From Maylandia zebra (lineage: Eukaryota > Chordata > Actinopteri > Cichliformes > Cichlidae): DNA of 64,000 bases. Shown here piece by piece: positions 1 through 12,192 of the stretch. The translations under genes were made by a program, and so were the position numbers. The stretch is from the NCBI RefSeq assembly GCF_041146795.1, contig NC_135177.1:4433560-4497559 (forward strand), written 5' to 3'. A model generated the notes under the pieces. The model ran no database searches. It saw only the letters and a program-made list of their open reading frames with translations, and had not been told where the DNA came from. The stretch's first letter is position 1; each line of letters opens with the position of its first letter.

Positions 1-2460
1 CTAAAAGCCTACCAGCAATTTGGCTGGAAGGCGGGTTTTAAAGGTAGAAAGGTAGAAGCCTGGCAGTGCTGGTGATATGCCAGAGAGAGACTGGCTAAGG
101 AGGCTGGAGAACACACATGCGCTGGCTGACGTATCAGACACAGTGAGGACCGACTGGTGGACAAGCCAGCGAATGCGGACAACACGCCAGAGAACGCAGC
201 CGGCAGCTGCAGTGCAGCCGCTGGAGAGGAGGGCCAAGCCAGGGACCCGACCTGCAGGTCGCCCCAGGGCCAAGTGGCTGCCGAGCGCTGTCCGTAGACA
301 GGGGAGCCACAAGAGTGAACTCGAGGACGAGACACTCGAGTACAGCCAGCACCGCAGGCTGGAACACAACACAATCGCTGGCTGGCTTATCAGACACAGC
401 GAGGCCAGGCTAACGTGTAATGGGTGAACCGCCTGCAGAGAGCCACGCACTGCAGGCTGTAGAACACTCACTCGCTGACTGAGCATCAGACACAGCAAGG
501 TCCAGCTGGCGCGTAAACCGGCGAAGCGCGGGCAATACACCAGGGAAACACAGCCTGCAGCTGCAGCAGCAGCGGCCGTGGCTTAACCTGCGGTCAGAGC
601 CGAGAAGCCGTCCCAATCGAGGAACGACAGGAGCCCTGCTGGCCGTGTGAACCGCGCACTGCGGGCAACACGCCAGACAGGACAGGCTACACTAGGCTGG
701 AGAAGGCATCCGCCGCAGCGAGGTGCGACTGGCGTGAAAGCCGGCGAACGCGGTCAAAACGCCAGGGCAATCGCTATGACAGAAGCCCGCGATATGCGGA
801 TGACGCCCCAGAAGGGAAGGCGGAGCCGCCAGCTGGAGAAGTCAAGTCACAACAGATCCCTGCCTGGCACTAGGCAGTGAAACACAGCCAGGGAGAGAGA
901 GAGCCTGTCGCAGCAGCTCGGCCACTCAGAGGATGGCCGAGGTAGGATGAGGCCCAGGGCCTGTCCCAGGAGTAGAGCAGCTGACCTGGACCATCCACGA
1001 CAGGGGAGGTGCTGTGGCTCAGGCCACTGAGGGCCCAAGTGGCAACCCAAGGTTCATCACTAGGGCACAGCAACCACTCTGCGGTGTCTATAGACAGGGG
1101 GCCAGCAGAGTGGGCCTGATGAGACACTAACGGACAGACGGCAGGTGTCAGCTCACTGAGCACCTGCTCTGGCCAGGTGACCCGCGATACAGGGGCAACC
1201 CACTAGACAGAGAGCCAGCGCTGCGCGCTGGAGAACACCCATTCACCGGCTGACGTATCAGACACAGCGAGGTCCGACTGGCGTGTGAGTCGGCGAACCG
1301 CGGGCTACACGCCAGAGGAACACAGCAGCAGTACAGCTGCAAAGACGCAGGGCCAAGGCAGGGAAGCAACCTGTAGGGTCTGTCCAACCATGGAGCCACC
1401 CAGCCATCCGCAGACGGGGGGCTGGCGGTCTAGCCCACTGAAAGCCAAGTGGGGACTCAACCCGAAGGTTGAGTCAGCCAGCTGAGCGGTCGCTAGCACT
1501 GTCCGCAGACAGGGGAGCAGCAAGAGTGAACTTCGAAAACAAGACACCCATGCACAGCGTCGCAGGCCGGAGAACACCCACTCGCCGGCCGAATAATCAG
1601 ACACAGTGAGGCCCGGCTGGCGTGTAAACTGGCGAAGCGCAGGCAACACGCCAAGGGAACACAGCCAGGAGCTGCAGCAGCTGACATGCCAGAGAGAATC
1701 CGGATAAAATAGGCAGGAGAACGCACACTCGCCGCAGCAAGGTCCAACTGACGTGTAAGCCGGCAAATGCAGGCAACATGCCAGGGGAAGACTGCCCGGA
1801 GCTGCAGTGCAGCCAGGGACGTGACTCACCGGGGGTGTCAGCTCACTGAGCGGGCCCTGCCGGCCACGCAACCCGCAACATTTGGGCAATGTGCCAGACA
1901 GAGAGCCAGCGCCGCAGGCCGGAGAACTGTCAACTGCTGGCCGAGCCGTCAGACGCAGTGAGGTCTGACTGCCGTATGAACCGGCGAAGCGCGGGCAATA
2001 GGAGCTGGCCACTAGGCCCAACTCACAGGATGTCAGGAGGGAGGAGAGCGGCTGGAGGACAGCTGAGCCTAGGCTCCAAGTCCTCCCCACCTCAACTGAA
2101 CACGGCTGTCTCTGCACGCCTGCAGAGGCCCCTCAGCTTCTTTAAAGCGAGGTGGCCGCAGGCCAGACAGACAGTCCCATCAGGCAACCCTAGTCGTCTG
2201 ACCGGAGCCAAGCGTCATAAACATCAACCCCCTGACCATCAACCTCCACCAGCCCAGGCCTCAAGGAGGCAGGGCCACGGGAGGGAATGCCGTGGGAGGG
2301 CCCCAGAACTAGGGAACCCAGACATGGGTTCACCCGTCCGGACCCTACCCCAGTGGCAACCAGAGGGGATTGAAGCTTCCTCAACACCTCACGATAATCA
2401 ACCTCCACCGACCCAGGCCAAGCCGTGTCCCTGCCGTGTTTCCACACTGTAGCCGAGCTA
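1..2460. repeat. GC-rich degenerate interspersed repeat block
   Basis: The block is built from diverged copies of a GC-rich module containing the word cagacacagnnagg (near 135, 391, 487, 1259, 1598 and 1950), followed by ggcgaa-cgcgggcaa, then acgccag-gaacacagc and agctgcag-rich stretches. Spacing between copies is irregular, so it is not a clean satellite. The reading frames on both strands (for example about 270 codons on the minus strand at 2117-1305) simply repeat the translation of the module and show no recognisable domain. I read this as non-coding repeat sequence. From about 2500 to 2880 the composition stays GC-rich, but the module is no longer seen. Confidence 0.55.
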
Positions 2461-4089
2461 CCCGCTAGCCGGCAGCTGCACAGCATGGTCCGACCAGCGC
2501 ATAAGCTTGTTTTTTTTTTCGAGGCGATATGCCGGGGAAGGGGGACCAACCAAGGGGAAGCAAGGGCCAGCTAGGGGGAACCAAGCTAAGGGATACCAGG
2601 GGAATACCGAGGCTACCAGGGGACCTAGAAGGGAGAAATACATCGCCCACGGAGGATGCCGAAGCACACTCCAATAGACGCACACACACAGTACTCTCAA
2701 GGTAAGCACTCTTTCGCACACACACACAACAAGTGGAGATCAACGATCACCGGTGTCACGTCTGCACAGCTGTTTTATACATATGCTGAGGGGCGTAGCC
2801 GGGCGTGCCGGAGTGTCTTAAAGAAATATCCACACGCCACGACCAAGGGGGGTCGTACCCCGTACATATGGAATATGTAACGGTGTGGAGAGATAGTCTC
2901 GATATGCTAGAGAACACCAGTTATGTCACAAACACATAAACACATAAATGCCCTATAGGTCACTTAATTGTTTTTGTTGGTTAGCAGTCACAATGGTTAT
3001 ATGTTTTGTTTATATATACATATATTTTCCCCAAAAATATGTTTTGAAAGGCAAAAGAAATTAAATTTGAGTGTTAGTGAAGCAAAACTTTCCACAAGCA
3101 GCCTTGATTCACAGTGGTTCAATTACAAAATTAATGGAATTCTAATAACAGTGCTTTTCTTTTGTTTATGTCCAAATACTCCAATTCTGATAAGTAAATG
3201 TCTGGTATTTTTTTCAATGTTATTGGAGGCTTTTTAACAGTGGATCGAATATACTAACCAGATTTACTATTTGCTGGTCTTAAAACAGTCACTTCCGACT
3301 CAAAATAACAAAAGGAATAATATCAACAATCAAAATGACAAGGTTGAGGTTTCAAATGTAGAGTCCAGGAACTAGTTTATGACCGGCTACATCTATATGT
3401 TATATCCTTTGCACTAAATTTGCAATGCACTCACACCAAACTGTAAAGGTTTAATTTTAGCCACAGTCACAATATAAACTTTTAAACATATAGTAATTAA
3501 TCTTAGATAGCAAAGTACTGTAATCTTCAGAACCACTGGAACATTGCATTATATTTTACATTCAGCTTAATAACAGACAGTCAGCTCACTGATTAACTGA
3601 ACAGTTCTGTTCAATGCTGGTAATTTGAGAGCATAATTTGACATAAACTGTCACAACAGCTTGTCAGACCCCTTTAAATGAGAACATCACTCTATTTTTA
3701 ACTGGATAGTGGGAGGATATTTCCAGTAACAATATGAGCCATTCCCTTTAATTGGATAAACTGTAATTTTATATACTGCTCTACCATTCACTCAGATACT
3801 TCTTAGATTTATAGCTTTTGTCATTTTAGATCATTCAATTCAGTTATTTTATGTGACTTCACAAGGCACAATCATTGGTTTACATCACTTTTATTACAGT
3901 GTATTTTTACTTCACTGGTGTTGTTAGCTTTGAACATGTAAAGCTCTTTACAGTGTCTTTGTACCTTTGTTTCAGCAGACTATGTACTGTATATACAGTA
4001 GATAAATTCTAATGAATTGAATTTTCATTCATTAGGTGATATTTTAAAATTATGGTTTCATAATGATATGCAAGTAAAAACTAAAAAGA
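2461..4089. other. Intergenic sequence, no gene recognised
   Basis: The first 400 bases are GC-rich and continue the style of the preceding block. There is a purine-rich run with repeated aaggggaa and accaagg words near 2535-2640. From about 2900 the sequence becomes AT-rich and featureless. I saw no coding segment, RNA gene or complete transposon end. Confidence 0.4.
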
Positions 4090-4680
4090 GTATTTAAAAG
4101 TAGAATGGGAGGCACTTCAGTTTTCAGGCCCCTCTTCTATGGAACCACCTTCCAGTTTGGATTCAGGACACAGACACTATCTCTACTTTTAAAATTTGGC
4201 CTAAACTTTCCTTTTTGCTAAAGCATATAGTTAGGGCTGGATCAGGTGACCCCGACTCGTCCCTTAGTTTTGCTGCAATAGGTGTAGGCTGCTGGGGGAT
4301 TCCCATGATACATTGAGTCTTTTTTCTTCAGTCATCTTTCTTACCCACTATGTGTTAATAGACTCTGCACTGAATCATACTTTTTATTCATCTCTGGCTC
4401 TCTTCCACAGCATGTCTTTTAACCTGTCTTCCTTCTCTCTCCCCAACCGGTCACAGCAGATGACCCCTGCTCCCTGAGCCTGGTTCTGCCGTAGGTTTTT
4501 TCCTGTTAAAAGGGAGTTTTTTCCTTCCTGCTGTCGCCAAAGTGCTTGCTCATAGGGGGGTCGTATGATTGGCACTTGAGGCGACTGATCCTGATCAGTT
4601 GCCTCAAGTGCCTTGAGGCGACTGATGTTGTGATTTGGTGCTGTATACATAAAATTGAAATTGAATTGAATAACAAAATA
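4090..4680 (+). mobile_element. L2-like LINE, 3' end fragment
   Basis: The fragment begins in the last codons of the reverse-transcriptase ORF (readable motifs PLLWN and WIQD, then STFK). It continues through the 3' untranslated segment, with the words ggttctgccg, cctgttaaaaggga and gctcatagggggtc that recur at the 3' ends of fish L2-type LINEs. It ends in a short-repeat tail built of attgaa (about 4652-4675). The 5' part of the element is absent, as expected for truncated reverse transcription. The family call is from memory of such tails and could equally be stated as a CR1/L2-group LINE. Confidence 0.6.
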
Positions 4681-5690
4681 TCATAAAACATGCAATAGAA
4701 AATGGGAGATATGTTTACCAGCTACAGTATCTGGAGTGCTCTCAATACCATATAGATAGGTAAAAGTAATGAGCTTAAGGCAAATGGGAGGGTAAATCTC
4801 CTCCTTTGTGTGTGCTGCTTGCTATTTGGAGTGTGTAGATCAAATTTACAAAGGATTATCTGCTGGAGACTGCAGTGAAAATCTCTGATACCATCTGACT
4901 TTTTGCCCAAAGTCAATTTGTCAGAGGGATGCAATTAAAAGTTTTAGCAAGGCTGTCACAGCATGTAATTGTATAGGCTGAAATGAGATCCACTGGGCTG
5001 ACTCTATCAGTGGAGAGGGGCAGTTCTGAGGTTTTATTGGCCTCAGTTTGTTGCCCTGATTGCTGTAATTCAACAGATCATTACTATTTACTGCAACCTT
5101 GAGTGTGACTTTATTGTCGTGTCTAAACAGTGAAGAAAAAAGAATTAAGAAAAGAGTGTCTGCTTACATGAATTGTAATCAGGCGAATATGGCTATCCAT
5201 CCTCTGCAAGACAGCAGAGGAGGTTATCCAGCCTACATAAATGCACAATCTGTAGCCCGAATGCACAAAAAACCCCTTCAAAAATAAACAAAAGCATGCG
5301 TCACTTCCAACGTAAATATGGACTAAATCACAAACTGATTTAGTGAGAGACTACCAAACTGTGATGTTTGGTTTATTTCAGTGTTTTATTTATTACTGAG
5401 TAAACCAATCCGACTGATATTAATGTTCAAAGTTTGTTGTTTTAGTCAACTTTAATGTGTTGACAGTATATTTTGAAGTGAATCAATGACTGCCATTATC
5501 ACTAGGTTTACTAAACCTGCGCAAATATGCGTAACTTCCCTAAACCCAACACCCCCTAGAATCACTGGCTTTTTTATTTTCTGGTGCAAGTCCCAAGGTG
5601 TTAATCATCCTGCTGAGATTTTCACAGGTTGTCAGCTTGTTTCTCCTCCAGCTTTTGTTGTGCAAACCACCCATTATCCTTGAGGCCTTG
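4681..5690. other. Intergenic sequence, no gene recognised
   Basis: AT-rich sequence of about 1 kb. The frames present are short and show no domain. The last bases (about 5640-5690) approach the left end of the piggyBac relic. Confidence 0.4.
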
Positions 5691-6256
5691 CACATTTGCA
5701 TTTGCTCACTCAGAGTTGCTCAGATCCAAGTCAGGCCAAACCTCTGTGTTACAACTTTCAGAAATGCCTGCCGTATCTATACAAAATATCCCACACATTG
5801 ACTGACCTGCAAATATAAAAGACACACATTCACACCTTCCTTGACTCTCAGCACAGACCTTCCATTGTTCCGTTGTCACTGTGTATGTGAGGGAGTGGCA
5901 TTGCTTGACTACAGCACAGTGCTGTGCATAAAAGCAGACCAACCCAGGCGGGAGAATCATTTCTTGTTCGCATTTCTGAGAACGCACACCAGGATGGCCT
6001 CCGTATCACTGCCACGCAGGAAGGCTTTGGCCTTGCTTCAGGAAATGGACGAAGCAGATTCTGATGGAGGAGAGGTTTCATTTGTCCAGCAGGCCACTGA
6101 TACCTCCTCAGAAGTGATGGCATTCATTTCAATCCTGTTTGTAAGACCAATCATGTGTCCTGTTGGTGCCATTGTGGATTGCTGGTCAGAAAGATTTCTG
6201 GTGCCAGTAATCAAAGAGACAATGCCCCGAGATAGATTCATTTCAATTATGCAATA

Positions 6257-7876
6257 CCGTATTTTCACGACCATAAGGCGCACTGTGCTAAAAGGCGCAG
6301 TCTCAGTTATGTGTGCCCTTACTGTATTTAACACACACATAAGGCGCACTGGACCATAGGGCGCATACAAGTACCGTATGCGTATTTAAAAATAAAGCGG
6401 GAGCAAACCTGAATTCGGTACCTTACTCACATTTCTATTGCCGGTAATCGTCATCATCAACAACACACAAGCATACAAGTGTGCGTATTTAAAAATAAAG
6501 CAGGAGCAAAACTGAGTTTGGTACTCACATTTTTATTACCAATAATCGTCATCATCAACAACACACAAGCATACAAGTGTGCGTATTTAAAAATAAAGCA
6601 GGAGCAAAACAAAGTTTGGTACTCACATTTTTATCATCAATCAAACCCATCGAAGTCCTCATCCTCTGTGTCTGAATTGAACAGCTGCGCTAAATCTCCA
6701 TCAAACATGCCAGGTTCACTGTCTTCACCGTCAGAGTCACTTTCCGTGCCGTGCGGCTCCTCGGAAACGATGCCGGCTTTTGCGAAAGCTCGAACAACAG
6801 TGCCAGCAGACATGTTAGCCCAAGCATCTACAATCCATTGGCAAATTGTGGCGTAACTCGCCCGGCGCTGCCTTCCACTCTTAGTGAAACTGTGGTCTCC
6901 ACCGGTCATCCATCGCTCCCAGGCCGCTCGCAGCCTTACTTTGAACGGGCGGTTCACACCGATGTCCAGCGGTTGGAGTTCCTTTGTCAGGCCTCCCGGA
7001 ATGACAGCAAGCTCACAGTTCATTTGCTTCACAAGTTTTTTCACATCGGCTGTGAGATGGGCACGCTACTGTGCTGGTCCCCTTCTTCTCCACAGTGTGA
7101 CTCACCGGGATGTCAAAAGTGAGCGGGACCTCGTCCATGTTTGTGATGTGGCTGGGCTGGATGTTTTTGTCGCCGATGTGCTTGCTGCAGTAGGAGCGGA
7201 AGATGGCCAGCTTTTCCTTATAATCCGCTGGAAGTTGCTGCGCTACCGTAGTCCTGGTCCGGATGGAAAAATGGCACCGTTTCATAAAACGAAAGCACCA
7301 AGACGGACCTCCTTGGAAATGTTCAATGTTCATCTCTTCAGCTAGTGAAACTGCTTTTAGCCGAATGGTGACCGTCGAAACGCTTCTCCCGCTCGCTCTT
7401 TGCTCGATGATCCACCGCTCGAGTCTTTCCTCCAACTCGGGCCACCTCGCCTTATGTCCGCGGAAACTCAGCTGCGTTTTCTTGACCTGCCGGAGCTTGT
7501 TTTCCAACTTCCTCCATTTGCGAACCATCGATTCGTTAATCTTAAATTCTCTCGCCGCTGCTCGATTTCCATGTTCCTCCGCGTAGCTGATGGCCTTCAG
7601 TTTAAACTGTGCTTCGTAAGCGTGTCTCTTTGCCATTTTCAGGGTTGTTAAAACAACCATGTCCTGCATAATGCACATACCTGTTCTTTTATACAGGTAT
7701 GTGCGATTGTCCCGGTATATACGATCAACGCCCACACTTCACCCTTTAACGTTCTCATGGTGTTCTCTACTACGTCCTCCTTACAACACATAGGGCGCAC
7801 CGCGCTATAGGGCGCGCCGCACTTTTTGAAGAAAATCTAAGACTTTTAAGTGCGCCTTATGGTCGTGAAAATACGG
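6257..7876 (-). mobile_element. pogo/Tigger-like transposon nested in piggyBac
   Basis: The ends are a perfect 27-bp terminal inverted repeat (6257-6283 and 7850-7876, beginning ccgtattttcacgacc). They are flanked by TA at 6255-6256 and 7877-7878. Removing the element and one TA restores the piggyBac reading frame exactly (Gln-Tyr then Leu-Arg), which proves both the boundary and the relative age. The left part contains about three copies of a roughly 100-bp direct repeat (about 6378-6640). The total length is 1,620 bp, with a broken transposase on the minus strand. Confidence 0.88.
6637..7636 (-). pseudogene. pogo/Tigger-like transposase, internally deleted
   Basis: On the minus strand the gene starts at ATG 7636 (MAKRHAYEA). 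It begins with a helix-turn-helix DNA-binding segment (AAREFKINESMVRKWRK) and a second CENP-B-like segment (FQGGPSWCFRFMKR), followed by the catalytic start NMDEVPLTFD. The frame then breaks near 7013-7044. The protein resumes in another frame with VKQMNCELAVIPGGLTKE and LQPLDIGVN, ending in an acidic tail. The stretch that should carry the second catalytic aspartate is missing at the break. I infer a deletion with frameshift, so this copy cannot produce active transposase. Confidence 0.78.
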
Positions 7877-9032
7877 TACCTTCGATTTGATGACAGGGAC
7901 ACGTGGGCAGAATGGGTGAAAACAGACAAATTTGCGTCGATCTCTGACATCTGGACACGCTTCAACGAGAACTGTGCTAAGAGTTTCACTCCAGGAGAAC
8001 ACATGACCATAGATGAACAGCTGTTCCCTACCAAGGTTCGTTGTCCATTCACACAGTATATCGCAACCAAGCCAGACAAATTTGGGATCAAGTTCTGGAT
8101 GGCCACCGACTTGGACACCAAATATGTCTGCAGTGCATCTCCTTACTTGGGAAAGGACCCCAGTCGTCAGAAGGGAGAGAGGCTGGTGAATAAAGTCCGG
8201 CGTAAACTTTCTCAACTTGCAAAAGACACTGCACAGCGAGAGGTATACTCCACTTCAGTGCTTAGAAGTGGCAGTGTCTCCTTGACAATTTATGCACCTA
8301 AAAAAAACAAGACTATGTGTTCTAAGTTCCATGCACCAAGACGTGGCGATCGGTGACGGCAGAAAGAGGAAACCCAACACGATAACAGACTATAACCACA
8401 TGAAGGTATGTGAATGTGTGTACAATTTTACACCAGTGCTACAATGTTTTCTGATGTGTGCTGTACAGGCCTATAGAAAAAAATATATACTCATGACTCT
8501 CTCTCTCTGCTTTTATAGTGTGGTGTAGACATGTTGGACCAAATGGCGCAGATGTATTCCGTAAGAGCAGCAACACGCAGGTGGCCAGTAGTGGTTTTCT
8601 ACAATATGCTGGACCTGGCGGCGGGGAATGCCTACATTTTGTACAAGGCATGTACAGGGTGGCAAAAGAAGATTGTTTCTGAGTCTTCTAGCTCAGCAAC
8701 TTCGTTGCCGATTCATGCAGCACAAGGAAATATTAGCACAGAGGCAGGCTGCTGAAGCTGCTGCAGCTGCTGTGTCAGGGACTGTAAAGACAACGCAGTG
8801 CCAGGTGCAAGAGAGCTGCAACAGGAATCGCAGGTTTACCTGTGCAACATGTCAGAAATTCACCTGTGCCAAATGCAGGGATGATAGACACTGGGTCTGT
8901 AAAGTTTGAAACACTTTGAAATAAAACAGACTTGTGTACCCATATATTGTGAATGTGTGTCTTTTGTATGTAGGTTGTAACACAGAGGTTCGGCCTGCCT
9001 TGGATCTGAGTAAACAAATGCCAATGTTGCAC

Positions 9033-9059
9033 AAACACACACACACACACACACACACA

Positions 9060-9141
<82 letters not shown>
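9033..9141. repeat. CA microsatellite
   Basis: About 107 bp of CA dinucleotides with one gcgc interruption near 9060. Long frames across it on both strands are artefacts of the repeat. Confidence 0.97.
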
Positions 9142-9142
<1 letters not shown>

Positions 9143-9302
9143 CAAATCTGCAAGTGGAAAATCTGCATTGTCATTGCAAAAAAGTGGACAGTGCAAGACA
9201 AAAGCAGCTAAATAAAAACTACAAAGAGCACAGTATAGACAGTGCACTATACAAACAATCTGGAAACATAAATATGGACATGTGTATTGAAAAATCTATC
9301 TA

Positions 9303-9307
<5 letters not shown>

Positions 9308-9349
<42 letters not shown>

Positions 9350-9350
9350 C
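9308..9350. repeat. GT then TA microsatellite at LINE insertion site
   Basis: A GT run followed by TA dinucleotides, ending where the LINE begins. A matching TA run follows the 3' end of that LINE (12194-12211), so the element probably inserted into a TA repeat. Confidence 0.9.
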
Positions 9351-12192
9351 CAGTAAGGGTCCTAAGGCTAGACCCCCTATGCTAAGCAAGCCTACCGCAG
9401 ACATGAGCGAGACAGATAAATATGAAGGCATGCCGGCTCGGACGTCGCCCGGATCAACAAGGTCCGCGTCAGGTGTTGAGGAACCAGGGCACCCTGACGA
9501 AAAGTGGGCTACTGGAACAAGAAGGCATCGGTGGGCAAGGGACGAAAACAGGGCGTTGTTGGAATGCTACTACGCAAGTAACCCCGGCGGAAGGGGCTAC
9601 ATGAATAGGATGAGGGACCTATGGATTCTTCGATACCCAACATCCACAATGACGGCGAAACAACTAGTAGCTCAGTGTTCCAACATTCGAAAGAAGGGAC
9701 TGCTCTCACAGCTAGAGATTGACGAGGTACAACACAAATGCTACGGCAAGGAGGAGTCAGGACGCCAGGTCAGGGGGGAGATATCATCACCCCCACCCGA
9801 GATTGGGTACATAGCCCCAAGTGCGATAGGAGAAGGATCGTTGAGTGCGAGAGGAACTGACCTGAAAAATAGGATCATGGCCAAGCTTGAAACCTGGATC
9901 CCCGGTTACCAAGATTACGTGAAGTACCCTCAGAAGGTCTGCTAGATGATGTTAATGCAGCACTACGGGCAATACCTACAACCACGATTACCGACACTAA
10001 CAAGCTGATCTACAATACGGCAGCAGTGATCAGTGAGATGCTTGGCTACAAGTTGAACAGCCACAAGGGGCAGTACCCTCCATGGAGAAGGAGGCTAGAG
10101 GGCAAGATCAAAGTAGCACGGAGAGAGGTTAGCCAACTAATGGAGTTGCAGAAAGGTGCGACAAATAAGGTGCCTAAGAAATACAGCAAGCTGTCCATAC
10201 CTGAGGCCTTGGAAACTGCCAAGCAAAGACTCACAGCCTTGGCCAGCCGCTTGAGGAGGTACACCAGAGAGATAGAAGGCAGGAGAATAAACCAGCTGTT
10301 CTCCACAGAACCAGCAAAGGTGTACTCTCAGTGGCAAGGGAACAATAAGAGAACAGCACCACCAAGGCTGGAGACGGAGCAATACTGGAAGAGCATATGG
10401 GAGAAGGATGCAACCCATAACGGCAATGCTCAGTGGCTAGAGGATCTGAGGGCAGACCACAGCGACCTCCCTGAACAGGGTCCAGTAACCATCACAGTGG
10501 CAGATATCCAAGAAAGGGTCTCCAGTATGAAGAGTTGGACAGCACCAGGGCCCGACATGGTTCACGCCTACTGGCTGAAGAAGCTAACTGCACTCCACGA
10601 GCGTCTGGCAGCACAAATGAACCAGCTGCTAGTTAACGAGAGACACCCGGAATGGCTAACTGAAGGCTGGACGGTCCTGATCCCCAAGGACCCCAAGAAG
10701 GGACCGGTCCCCTCCAACTACCGACCAATAACCTGCCTCAGTACTACATGGAAGCTCCTGTCAGGCATCATATCGGCTAAGATGAACAGGCACATGGGTC
10801 AATACATGAGCGGGACACAGAAAGGAATTGGCAAGAATACCAGAGGCGCAAAACACCAGCTACTGGTAGACAGAACAATCAGCCGAGACTGCAAGACCAG
10901 ACTGACCAACCTGTGCACTGCCTGGATTGATTACAAGAAGGCCTATGACTCAATGCCCCACAGCTGGATACTGGAATGCCTAGAATTGTACAAGATCAAT
11001 GGGACCCTAAGAGCCTTCATCAGGAACTCAATGGGGATGTGGCGTACAACACTAGGCCAACTCCAAGCCCATAGCACAAGTCACCATCAAGTGCGGGATC
11101 TACAAAGGAGATGCTCTGTCCCCACTGCTGTTCTGCATAGGCCTGAACCCCCTCAGTGAGATCATTAACAAGACTGGCTACGGATACCAACTACGGAACG
11201 GAGCAGTTGTCAGCCACCTCCTGTACATGGATGACATCAAGCTGTATGCCAAGAGTGAACGAGACATCGATTCACTGATCCACACTACCAGGCTATACAG
11301 CAATGACATTGGAATGTCGTTCGGACTGGAGAAGTGTAGTCGGATGGTAACAAAGAGAGGGAAGGTAGTCAGAACTGAGGGGATTGAACTACCAGAAGGC
11401 AACATTGCAGACATAGAGGACAGTTACAAGTACTTGGGGATCCCGCAGGCGAATGGGAACCATGAAGAGGCCGCTAGAAAAGCTGCAACCACCAAGTACC
11501 TGCAGAGGGTCAGGCAAGTCCTGAGGAGTCAGCTGAATGGTAAGAACAAGATCCGGGCCATCAACACGTACGCCCTGCCCGTGATCAGGTACCCTGCTGG
11601 GGTAATAGGCTGGCCAAAGGAGGAGATAGAAGCCACTGACATAAAGACAAGAAAGCTCCTTACCATGCATGGAGGGTTTCACCCCAAGTCCAGCACCCTG
11701 AGGCTGTACGCTAAGCGGAAGGAAGGGGGCCGGGGACTGGTGAGTGTCAGCACCACAGTCCAGGATGAGACAAGGAACATCCAAGAATACATTGGGAAGA
11801 TGGCCCCAACTGACCGAGTGCTCAGTGAATACCTCAGGCAGCAGAAACCCAAGAAAGAGGAGGGAGACGAGGAACCATCATGGAAGGACAGGGCCCTGCA
11901 CGGTATGTACCACCGGCAGATAGAGGAGGTGGCTGATATCCAGAAATCCTACCAGTGGCTGGACAAAGCTGGACTGAAAGACAGCACAGAGGCACTAATC
12001 ATGGCAGCACAAGAACTCCCAAGCTAGGCGAGTGGCTCCAGCAGATCCCGGGAACAACATCGGAGATCTCTGTCCAGAAGAGCGCAGTCCTGGGAACAGC
12101 TAAGATACTGCGCAGGACCCTCAAGCTCCCAGGCCTCTGGTAGAGGACCCGAGCTTGAAGGATAAACCGCCCGCAGGGGCGTGCTGGGTGTT
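9351..12192 (+). mobile_element. LINE of the restriction-like-endonuclease type (R4/Dong-like)
   Basis: A non-LTR element whose single ORF has the order of R2/R4-type LINEs: an N-terminal DNA-binding part, then central reverse transcriptase. The RT-associated C-terminal part continues to where a restriction-like endonuclease is expected. No apurinic endonuclease domain precedes the RT. The 5' side touches a GT/TA repeat and the 3' side runs straight into TA dinucleotides. R4/Dong-group LINEs are known to insert in simple repeats. Assignment to a named family (Rex6 or a relative) is not certain. Confidence 0.72.
9403..12143 (+). pseudogene. R4/Dong-like LINE polyprotein, frameshifted and lacking the endonuclease
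   Basis: Read from ATG 9403. An N-terminal segment (HRWARDENRALLECYY, then QLVAQCSNIRKK) resembles a Myb-like DNA-binding region. The frame shifts near 9925 and again near 11060. Reverse-transcriptase motifs follow in order: GWTVLIPKD, YRPITCLSTTWK, CTAWIDYKKAYDS, GDALSPLLFC and YMDD (about 11225-11236). After WLDKAG and EALIMAAQE the sequence jumps at about 12012 into a third frame reading PKLGEWLQQIPG and ending LPGLW. The jump removes the cysteine-histidine and restriction-like-endonuclease region expected there. This copy could not cut DNA by itself. Confidence 0.75.

Larger units (their letters stand above)
5994..8907 (+). pseudogene. piggyBac transposase, split and degenerate
   Basis: The gene starts at ATG 5994 (MASVSLPRRKA) with an acidic N-terminus, reaches MPRDRF at about 6210, and is cut by the Tigger-like element right after MQY. 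It resumes at 7879 with LRFDD. The catalytic segment MTIDEQLFP and the GIKFWM region are visible. Further on, frames change near 8270-8340, then exon DYNHMK joins GVDMLDQ across a GT-AG intron of 113 bp (8406-8518). A cysteine-rich C-terminus (CQVQESC, CATCQ, CAKC) ends near 8907 after another frame change. The first and third catalytic aspartate segments are present. The segment expected to carry the second seems deleted around 8180-8200, and the N-terminal half is shorter than usual. The gene is certainly inactive. Confidence 0.8.
5690..9035 (+). mobile_element. piggyBac-type DNA transposon relic
   Basis: Boundaries are approximate. A 37-bp inverted repeat with two mismatches lies at about 5719-5755 on the left and 8975-9011 on the right, and weaker similarity continues outward past each arm. 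Between them lies a broken piggyBac transposase gene on the plus strand. A second transposon (6257-7876) sits inside the coding sequence. I could not identify the TTAA target sites that piggyBac elements normally use. A CA microsatellite begins immediately outside the right arm and may have obscured that end. Confidence 0.7.

Noticed and set aside
1305..2117. 270-codon minus-strand open frame
   Set aside because: Its translation repeats the same short module several times, like neighbouring frames on both strands. It reflects GC-rich repeat sequence, not a gene.
9033..9141. Long open frames across the CA repeat
   Set aside because: They encode only alternating Thr-His or Cys-Val from the microsatellite.
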